NCBI RefSeq assembly: GCF_023243075.1
Contig: NZ_JALKFZ020000140.1
Location: 62,001 to 126,000 of the forward strand
Direction: 5' to 3'
DNA from: Frankia sp. AiPa1
Lineage (GTDB): Bacteria; Actinomycetota; Actinomycetes; Frankiales; Frankiaceae
Length of the DNA stretch: 64,000 nt
The translations under genes and the position numbers were made by a program. Numbering within the stretch: the first letter of the stretch is position 1; every line of letters begins with the position of its first letter. Shown here piece after piece: positions 51,904 to 59,154 of this stretch. Under the pieces are notes generated by a model. The model saw only the letters and a program-made list of their open reading frames with translations. It ran no database searches and was not told where the DNA came from.

Positions 51904-52504
51904 TGCCTGGACCCCTCCACGGCGGTTTCTCTCCCCCGGTGTCCGCGCCGCCGGTGGGCCTCGGCGGACGGAACCCGTCTGGACGCCCGGCGGCACCAGT
52001 GCCGGGGCTGCCCGGCCCGCCGCCCAAACCGGGCAGGCCCGGCTGGCCGCGCTGGTAGTTCGGCGAACCTGGCCGGTTCCCGGCCCGCGGACCGGCCTTG
52101 CCTGCTGGCCCGGCCTTGTCTGCTGGCCTGGGCTGGCCTGCTGGCCTGGGCTGGCCGACCGGGCCGGCGTTGCTGACCCGTCCGGGGGCGGCGGTACGGC
52201 TCGTGGGGACGGTGCGGTTCGTGGGGGCGGTGCGGTTCGTGGGGGCGGTGCGGTTCGTGGGGGTGGCGCGGTTCGGATCGCCGGGCCGGCGTCCAGCGGT
52301 GCCGGTCCCACCGCGGCCCGGACGCAGGGGAAGCTCGAGACCCGGCGCGTCGCCCGCCCGCTGACGGGTGAGTGGGCGCCCGGACTGTGACCCGCCGGAC
52401 CGTGACCAGCCGGCCCGTGGCCATGCGGCCCGTGGCCACGCCGTGTAGACCAGCAGGCCCAGACCGGCCAGACCCGAGAGGAGGATCAGAACCTGGAAGA
52501 TCAC
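51896..52504 (-). CDS. Small single-helix membrane protein with repeat tail
   Basis: The 202-residue product has one N-terminal helix (MIFQVLILLSGLAGLGLLVYTAW) followed by a disordered Arg/Pro/Gly-rich cytosolic tail. The tail contains about five (Ala-Pro-Thr-Asn-Arg-Thr) units encoded by an 18-bp repeat. The GTG at 52504 overlaps the previous stop by 4 bp (GTGA), which is the best evidence that it is translated. No homologue was recognised. A role as a membrane adaptor in the operon is a guess. Confidence 0.55.
   Translation of the reverse strand: MIFQVLILLSGLAGLGLLVYTAWPRAAWPRAGWSRSGGSQSGRPLTRQRAGDAPGLELPLRPGRGGTGTAGRRPGDPNRATPTNRTAPTNRTAPTNRTVPTSRTAAPGRVSNAGPVGQPRPAGQPRPADKAGPAGKAGPRAGNRPGSPNYQRGQPGLPGLGGGPGSPGTGAAGRPDGFRPPRPTGGADTGGEKPPWRGPGSG
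52202..52273 (-). repeat. Four 18-bp tandem repeats in the small membrane protein gene
   Basis: The unit CGTGGGGGCGGTGCGGTT occurs four times, the first with one base change and the last with two. On the coding strand it gives the repeated hexapeptide. The repeat is in frame, so unit gain or loss would change tail length only. Confidence 0.88.
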
Positions 52505-55500
52505 CAGAGATCATCCTCCTCGTCCACGGTGCGGTCCGCCCGCGCCGAGGTCTGCTCGCTTCCCGGCGGCGCAGCGTCCGCGACGGGCGACGGCGGCGTG
52601 GGCAGGGCCGGCCGGCCGTCGTGTGCCGCTGTGGGGAGCGGTGCCGTTGAGGGGAACGGCGCCGTGGAGGGAGGCTGTGCCGCGGACGGGACCTGTGCCG
52701 GTGGGACGGGTCCCCACGGAGGTACCGGTGCCGCGAACCGCGGGAGTTCCGAGGTGGGCAGGTGATTGGTGGGCGGGGCCGCCCCGGGCACAGGCTCCGT
52801 GGACGGGGCGGTCCCGCCCAGCGAGGCCGCTGGCGCAGTGGGGTTCGGCGGCGCGGCGGGGATCGGCGGTGGGTTTCGGGCCGGCGCCGGCCTGGGCGGC
52901 GCGGGAATATCGGCCGTCGGAGGGGCGTCGCCCGCGGGCCCTGTCGCCACCGGCGGCTCGGTGCCGGCCGGAGATCCCTTGCCGACTGAAAACTCCGTGC
53001 CGACTGGAGATGCGTTGCCGACTGGAGATTCCGGGCCGGCCGGGGATTCCGGGCTGAAGGGGTCGTGGTGGCTTGTCTCGCCGGACCAGACGTCGTCGGC
53101 GACGGAACGCCGTGCCTCACCCGGTGTTTCCCGTGGCGCCGGCTCGGACGCCGCGGGTGTTGCCCCGCGCGCGTCGGCGGACCCGGCCTGGGCGAGTGCG
53201 GGGGACGGGTCGTTGTTGCCCGTCGACGCCGGGCCGGACGCGACCGCATCGGGCCCGGCGGCCTCAGGCCCGCCGTCACCGGGCTCGGCGGGATGGGTGG
53301 GCGGCGAGGTGGCCCCGGCGCGTGACAGTGCGGACGGGGAGCTCGCGCGTGTTGCGGACCTGGGGTTCAGCTCGGTCAGCCGGATGATGCCGGCGATGTC
53401 GGGGGAGCCGGTGCCCTCGTCCAGGCCGGGGTCGGCGATGCTCGGGATGAACCGCACGAACGGTGCCGTGTCCGGGGTCTGGTTGAGCAGCCGCAGGTCC
53501 TCCTCGTTGGTGAGCTGCAGCAGGTCCGGGAAGCTGGCGGTGGCCCGACGCAGCCGGCCGAGCTCCTGGGAGTTCAGCCAGACCCGGCGGGCGAGTTCGG
53601 TGCGTCGGCCCAGGTCCGCCTCGAACGGCGGCGGCGCCAGCGGCCCGCGCCGCTCCAGGTGCTCGTCGTAGGCGGCGAGCAGGGTGCGCAGATTGTTCTG
53701 GACGTCCCGGTCGATGTCGTCGCGACGCATCCCGGCGATCTCGTAGCCGTGCTCGTTGAGCACGGTGCGGATGGCGGCGGCGACGTCGTCGGTGACGATC
53801 TCGGCGAGTGCGCCGCGGTTGGCCAGCAGCTGCCGGCCCACCGCGGAGCCGACGCCGAGGGTCGAACCGTCGCCCGGCAGGCCTGCGGCGGGGAAGGCCG
53901 GCCCGCCGCCGGGCGGTCCGAAACCGCCTGGATGCCCCGGCCCGCCCAGCGGTCCGTACCCGCCGGGTATGCCGGTGCGGCCGGCTGGGCCGACAGTGGC
54001 GGACGGGCCGGCCGGGCCGAAACCGCGTGGGCCGGCGGGGGCTGGGCGCAGCCCGGCGAGGGTCGCCTCGGCGGCGTCGACCGCGTCGGCGACGGCGCTG
54101 GCCAGACGCGCCCCGCCGAGCCGGGCCTCGGCCAGCACCCACTCGTTGAGACCGACCGAGACCAGCAGCGCGCCGAGGCCCCCGACGGCGGCCTTCGCGT
54201 CACCGAGTCGCAGCCGGCTCTGCCAGGTGGACACCGCCCGGCGCCACCAGATCAGTGGCGCGAACGCCAGCGCCAGTCCTGCCAGCAGCAGCACCACGCC
54301 GATCGCCGTCCCGAGCCTGGGCAGGCCCGCGCCGCCCGCGATGCCGGCGATGCCGCCGATCAGCGCGTCCAGCCCGTACCAGACGAGGGCGCTGCGCGGC
54401 ATGTCCCGCGGGTCGCCGGGCTGACGAGGCTGGGGGATCGGCCGGCGCTGGTAGAGCCGTACGGCGAGCCCGACGGTGAGCAGCAGGGCGAGCAGCGCAC
54501 CGATGATCCCGATCGGGAACCAGAGTCCGGCGAGCAGCGTGCCCAGGAAGGCGGTGGACAGCATGCCGGGATGCAGCCAGCGCGGGAACAGCGGCGGCGT
54601 CCGCAGCGCCGCGACGAGCTGCGGCGGGCAGATCTGGCCGACCTGGTCGGCCCGGGGTGTGCTGCCGGCGGGACGGGCGCGTCCGGCGAGGTCGCGCAGC
54701 CAGCGGGCGGTGGCGGCCAGTGGCTCGCGGTGGTCGAGCGCCGCATCGGTCTGCTGGCGTAGCGCCTGGCGCACCGCGGCGGGCGCCGCCGCTTCCACGG
54801 GCACCATGGAGACGCCGAGGACGGCGAGGGCCTGCCGCTGCTGCGGGCCGATGCCCTCGTGGCCGCCGATGTCACGCAGCGCCGTGTGCAGCCGCTCGGC
54901 GAACTGGCCCAGCTGTTCGCCGGCCGCGACGATCTCCGTCCACACGAGGGAGCCGGCGGGGACCGGGCCCTGGCCGGTGACCTGACGGCGGCGCCCGAAC
55001 GGCTCCTCGCGCAGCGCTGCGAGCAGAGTCTCAGCCCTGGTGAGATGCGCGAGCGCGCCCCGGGCGGCCGTGGGCAGCTGGCCGGCGTCGTTGATGATGG
55101 TTCCGACCCCGGCGTCGTTTTCGGTCGCGGCGCCGGTGAGCAGACGGTCGATCTTGAGCGCTTCCTCGGGCAGGGCCGTGCGGACCCCGCCCGGGTGCGC
55201 CGAACCGCCGACGGGCCCCGAGCCGCCGAGCAGCCCCGAGCCGCCAGCCAGGCCGGGCCCGCCGGACAGGGCGCCGGTGTCGGGCTGGGTGAAGTGGCCG
55301 AACGCGTGGCCGGCGGCCTCGTCGAGAATCTCGCGGCTCACCCGGCCGAGCAGCAGGTGGATCGCGGGCGCCGCGGCCTGGTGGTTGCAGCCCAGCACCT
55401 CGGTGCGCACTCGGCTGAACACACTGGGGATGCCGAGCGCCTGCAGCAGCGCGGCGAGGTTGGGTTCGGCGTCCTCGTCGGGGCCGAGTATCCGCCCGGT

Positions 55501-55923
55501 GCGACCGGGGCTCCAGCGCAGGCCGCGCAGGTCACCGACCCAGAGCACGGGCAGCTCGGAGACGGGCGGCAGGTAGAGCCGGTCACTGTCCGGGCGCGCG
55601 CCGAGTGCCAGGACCAGCAGTTGCGTGACCGACGCCGACCCGGACAGGCGGACGAGCAGCTCCCGGTACTCGTCCAGCCGCTCCACGTCGCTGACGACCA
55701 GCACCCGTCCGGTGTCCACGCCGCGACGGCCCAGCCGGCCCGCGAACTCGCGCTGGAGTGCGCCGATCGAGGTGGACAGCACCCGGCGCGGGTCGTCGCG
55801 CAGGTCGAGGACGACCACCGCGCCGTCGTCGTCCTGGCGGCTCGGATAGCCACTCCCGGCGCGGCCTGCGCCGCCGGAGCCGCCGGAGCTCCCGGAGCTG
55901 GGCGGGCCCAGGTGAGTCGTCAT
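52501..55923 (-). CDS. Large membrane protein of the tubulin/GTPase operon
   Basis: The 1140-residue protein starts with a Gly/Ser linker and a Rossmann-like alpha/beta segment (about 34-130; GAVVVLDLRDDPRRVLS, TGRVLVVSDVERLDEYRELLVRL, VTQLLVLALG). A helical region leads to four membrane helices (about 454-476, 471-489, 518-535, 537-558). A second soluble helical region (about 565-880) includes DDVAAAIRTVLNEHGYEIAGMRRDDI. The last 250 residues are Pro/Ala/Gly-rich and end TVDEEDDLW, an acidic tail like that of the DUF4407 protein. The ATG at 55923 overlaps the tubulin gene's stop (ATGA). No catalytic motif was identified. It may form the membrane hub of the complex. Confidence 0.6.
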   Translation of the reverse strand: MTTHLGPPSSGSSGGSGGAGRAGSGYPSRQDDDGAVVVLDLRDDPRRVLSTSIGALQREFAGRLGRRGVDTGRVLVVSDVERLDEYRELLVRLSGSASVTQLLVLALGARPDSDRLYLPPVSELPVLWVGDLRGLRWSPGRTGRILGPDEDAEPNLAALLQALGIPSVFSRVRTEVLGCNHQAAAPAIHLLLGRVSREILDEAAGHAFGHFTQPDTGALSGGPGLAGGSGLLGGSGPVGGSAHPGGVRTALPEEALKIDRLLTGAATENDAGVGTIINDAGQLPTAARGALAHLTRAETLLAALREEPFGRRRQVTGQGPVPAGSLVWTEIVAAGEQLGQFAERLHTALRDIGGHEGIGPQQRQALAVLGVSMVPVEAAAPAAVRQALRQQTDAALDHREPLAATARWLRDLAGRARPAGSTPRADQVGQICPPQLVAALRTPPLFPRWLHPGMLSTAFLGTLLAGLWFPIGIIGALLALLLTVGLAVRLYQRRPIPQPRQPGDPRDMPRSALVWYGLDALIGGIAGIAGGAGLPRLGTAIGVVLLLAGLALAFAPLIWWRRAVSTWQSRLRLGDAKAAVGGLGALLVSVGLNEWVLAEARLGGARLASAVADAVDAAEATLAGLRPAPAGPRGFGPAGPSATVGPAGRTGIPGGYGPLGGPGHPGGFGPPGGGPAFPAAGLPGDGSTLGVGSAVGRQLLANRGALAEIVTDDVAAAIRTVLNEHGYEIAGMRRDDIDRDVQNNLRTLLAAYDEHLERRGPLAPPPFEADLGRRTELARRVWLNSQELGRLRRATASFPDLLQLTNEEDLRLLNQTPDTAPFVRFIPSIADPGLDEGTGSPDIAGIIRLTELNPRSATRASSPSALSRAGATSPPTHPAEPGDGGPEAAGPDAVASGPASTGNNDPSPALAQAGSADARGATPAASEPAPRETPGEARRSVADDVWSGETSHHDPFSPESPAGPESPVGNASPVGTEFSVGKGSPAGTEPPVATGPAGDAPPTADIPAPPRPAPARNPPPIPAAPPNPTAPAASLGGTAPSTEPVPGAAPPTNHLPTSELPRFAAPVPPWGPVPPAQVPSAAQPPSTAPFPSTAPLPTAAHDGRPALPTPPSPVADAAPPGSEQTSARADRTVDEEDDLW

Positions 55924-58900
55924 CGTTCGTCCACCCACTCGACGTCGGTGGTGTACGCGTAGAGGTCGCGCAGATTGCCGCGGATCGCGCCCTCCTCGGT
56001 GAACGGGCGGGTGAGCGCCGCGGGCACGGTGGTCGACCAGAACTCGAGGACCTGGTCCAGGCGGCTGCGGCTGGCCGGCGGCAGTCCCTCGCGGAACTTC
56101 TCGATCCGGGCTCCCTCGGCGCCGGCCATGTCCACGAAGATCCGGAAGACCTTCGCCGGCGGCACTGGTTCGCTGGTCAGGCCGTCGGGGCGGATCAGCC
56201 GCAGGCTGCGGGTGAAGGCGCGGCGGGCCTCGTCGTCGTCCTCGACGATCGCCTGCTCGTAGACCCGCAGCAGCGACCCCCAGGAGGAGGTCTGCCCGAT
56301 GCGGTGCAGCGGCAGGTACATCGACTGCGCCTCGTCGTACTCGACCGCGCTGACCTGGATGGACTCCGGGGAGTCGAGCTGCCCGTTGACCACGACCCGG
56401 CCGTTCCACATCGCGCAGAGCAGACGGTGCAGGATCGTCGTGCGATTGTCCTCCGTCATCGCGAGCCAGCCGTAGTTGTAGCTCAGGCGTTGCCGCCAGC
56501 GCAGGTAGTCCGTCGGGTCGTGGTGGGCGACCGACTGCGACCAGTAGCGCAACAGCTCGCGGACCTCGCGGACCTCGTTGACGGCCATCGAGCTGCGAAA
56601 GAGCACGACGACGATCGAGTCGGGCTGCCCGGGGCGCAGGCTTGGGCTGACCCCCTGGTCGGCGGGCAGCGCCAGCTCCCGGCGCAGGCAGGACTCCACC
56701 TCGCCCGCCCCGGCGTGCTTCACCGCCGGATGCGCGATGAGGATCTTGAGCTTGCCGGCACCGTCGGGGCTGAATCCGCCGGGCAGCAGCGCGCGCAGCT
56801 GGTCGAGGAACTGGCGCAGGTCCAGCGGGTCGACGTCGGGCGCGGCGCTGGTGGCGGCCCGGGCGAGCAGCCGGCCCATCGACGGCAGCAGCGGCACCGC
56901 GGCGCCCTCGGCCTCGGCGAACAGCGCACGGACCTCCTGCTTGAGCCGGTCGCGCAGAAGGGCGACCGCCCGCTGCGGCGACGAACGCTCGGTGATCTCC
57001 TCGAAGGCCTTCTGCCAGTCGGCGCCGCGCAGCAGCAGCCGCAGCACGTCGGCCTCACCGGCGCCCTCGGGCAGGCCGCCGCGCTGCAGGAACGCCCGCA
57101 GCACGGTGCGGTAGAAGACGTCGAGGTTGCCCCCGGCGGGCAGCAGCGCCCGGATACCGGTGCGGTCCTGGCTCAGCGCGATCGTCCGCCGGTCGAACTC
57201 GTCCGGCTCGGCGCGGGCGAACACCCACATCGCCTCGGCGAGGTCGTCGACATGACCGGCGGCGGTGTTCACCTTCGGCTGCCACACCCGCGACTGGCGG
57301 CTCCACGCCTCGTGCCACAGCCGCCAGGTGTTCCAGCGGTGCCAGTGCTGCAGGGTGGCCACCGCCAGCTGCACGGGCGGGTCGCCCCACTTGGCCTTGC
57401 TCGCGAACCGGTTGCGGATGTCGGGCAGCACGGGCGCCGCGGCGCTGACCGGTGGCCGGTTCGGCACCTGCGGCGGGGTGTTCTTGCGCGCCTCGAGCAG
57501 GCCCAGCAGGCCGGAGCGGTCCGGCGGGTCGAGCAGTTCCGGATGCCCGCGGATGATCCGCCGCAGCCGGAACACGTCGGTCTCGCCGAGCATCATCCCG
57601 GCGGCCTGCACCGGCTGGAACCGCTGCGCCGCGATCTCCTGCACCAGCCCGGTGAGCTGCGCCGACTGGGCGCGCAGGACCGCGCCGATGCCCTCGGAGT
57701 AGTCGCTGAGCGAGCGCTTGATCTCCGCGGCGCCGTCGGTGACCCGCGGCGAGCCGACCGGCAGGTCGGGCCGGTCGAGGATCTCGCCGAGGTTCGCCGC
57801 CCGGGCCATCCGCCCGATCAGCGGGACGTTGCGCTCCCCGCCCGGGTTCGGGGCGTCGAGCTGCGGGACGGCGCGGGCCAGCAGCCGCCCGGCGACCAGT
57901 TCCGCGAGCGCGTCCCCGGGCACCGTCAGCGAGGCGACCAGCGCGGTGGACACTCCCCGGTGGCCGATGCCGGAGTCGGCGGCGGTGTGCCGTTCCGCCG
58001 CACTGTTGATGAACGAGTCGGCGAACGACTGGAACGACTGGCCGACCGCCGCCGACTTCTCGGACTGCTGCTCGGAGGTGATCAGCGAGAGCACCAGCGA
58101 GGCGATCGAGCGGTGGATGTCGTCCTTGTCCATGCCCGGGGTGCGGCTGAACAGGAAGCCGGTCTGCACCGTGCCCGAGGCGATCTGGATCTTCCGGCCG
58201 GGGTAGGCGACGTCGATCGGGCGGCCGATGTTGTCCGAATGGCCCAGCACCCGCTGGGCCTTGCGGGCGTTCTGGTCGTCCACCAGCCGGTAGAGGTCGA
58301 GCAGGGCTCGGCCGGCGTTGAGCTGCGCCGACCGGCCGCCGCCCCGGCCCTCGTCGAAGGCGCTCGGCATGAGCACCAGCGGGTAGATCTGCGCGCCGAT
58401 CCGGGCCCGGTCGAACGCGTCGGCGATCAGGTGCAGGTAGTCGTAGAAGATGCCGGCACCCGTGCCGCCGGCCACCGAGAAGGCGACGAACACGTCGCAG
58501 GAGCGGTTGGAGCGCCCACCGAGCACCCCGAGTTCCGCCCCGGCCCGGCTGACGGCGTCGATGGCGTCGCGCAGCGGCTGCTGGGCCGGGCCGATGTCCT
58601 CGCGCACCGTCTCGAACAGCGCGGCCCGGCCCACCGTCGGCAGCTGGCCGGCGCCCTTGGTGATCGGTGCGACCAGCGGCTCGTCCAGGATGGGCGGCAG
58701 CCAGGACTGGATGAACGGCCCCGCGGTCATCCGCAGGTTGGCGGCGACCTCCGCATAGGTCTGGAACTTCGGCACCAGGCCACGGACCAGATGAGCGTTG
58801 CGCGCCGCCGCCTGATGGTGGCTCGCCGCCGGCACGGTCGCGCCGTGGATGCGGTCGAGTTCGGCCTCGTTGAGATCGGCGTAGACGAACTGCAGGCAGC

Positions 58901-59117
58901 CGGGCAGCTGGTAGGGCAGGTAGCCCGAGTTGCCGTGGGTGCCCATCCGCTCGGCGAACGCGCTGCCGTCCGGCCCGCACAGCGATTCCCGCAGCCGCCG
59001 CTCGAGCTCCGTGCCGATGGCGCAGCCAGTTCCCCCGAGCCCCACGAAGACCAACGGCTGGTAGATGTTCAGCCCGAAGGCGGTGTCGCGTGTCTCCATG
59101 CGTGTCCGATCCGTCAT
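55920..59117 (-). CDS. Tubulin-like GTPase protein
   Basis: The 1065-residue protein has an N-terminal tubulin/FtsZ-type nucleotide-binding domain: LVFVGLGGTGCAIGTELERRL (about 23-43) and the tubulin signature loop SVAGGTGAGIFYDYLHLIAD (214-233), with AGGTGAG at 216-222. The C-terminal 700 residues are helical and have no enzyme motif; the length is well beyond FtsZ (about 380), so it belongs with the large tubulin-like proteins. GTP binding is likely. Filament formation is an inference. The ATG at 59117 has only a weak site; ATG 59099 is an alternative. It lies 37 bp after the vWA gene. In the operon it is the only candidate cytoskeletal NTPase, so it could drive movement or assembly of the membrane proteins. 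Confidence 0.85.
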   Translation of the reverse strand: MTDRTRMETRDTAFGLNIYQPLVFVGLGGTGCAIGTELERRLRESLCGPDGSAFAERMGTHGNSGYLPYQLPGCLQFVYADLNEAELDRIHGATVPAASHHQAAARNAHLVRGLVPKFQTYAEVAANLRMTAGPFIQSWLPPILDEPLVAPITKGAGQLPTVGRAALFETVREDIGPAQQPLRDAIDAVSRAGAELGVLGGRSNRSCDVFVAFSVAGGTGAGIFYDYLHLIADAFDRARIGAQIYPLVLMPSAFDEGRGGGRSAQLNAGRALLDLYRLVDDQNARKAQRVLGHSDNIGRPIDVAYPGRKIQIASGTVQTGFLFSRTPGMDKDDIHRSIASLVLSLITSEQQSEKSAAVGQSFQSFADSFINSAAERHTAADSGIGHRGVSTALVASLTVPGDALAELVAGRLLARAVPQLDAPNPGGERNVPLIGRMARAANLGEILDRPDLPVGSPRVTDGAAEIKRSLSDYSEGIGAVLRAQSAQLTGLVQEIAAQRFQPVQAAGMMLGETDVFRLRRIIRGHPELLDPPDRSGLLGLLEARKNTPPQVPNRPPVSAAAPVLPDIRNRFASKAKWGDPPVQLAVATLQHWHRWNTWRLWHEAWSRQSRVWQPKVNTAAGHVDDLAEAMWVFARAEPDEFDRRTIALSQDRTGIRALLPAGGNLDVFYRTVLRAFLQRGGLPEGAGEADVLRLLLRGADWQKAFEEITERSSPQRAVALLRDRLKQEVRALFAEAEGAAVPLLPSMGRLLARAATSAAPDVDPLDLRQFLDQLRALLPGGFSPDGAGKLKILIAHPAVKHAGAGEVESCLRRELALPADQGVSPSLRPGQPDSIVVVLFRSSMAVNEVREVRELLRYWSQSVAHHDPTDYLRWRQRLSYNYGWLAMTEDNRTTILHRLLCAMWNGRVVVNGQLDSPESIQVSAVEYDEAQSMYLPLHRIGQTSSWGSLLRVYEQAIVEDDDEARRAFTRSLRLIRPDGLTSEPVPPAKVFRIFVDMAGAEGARIEKFREGLPPASRSRLDQVLEFWSTTVPAALTRPFTEEGAIRGNLRDLYAYTTDVEWVDER

Positions 59118-59154
59118 CTGCGCTGGTCGTGCCCGCTGTCTGGGTGGAGATGGG

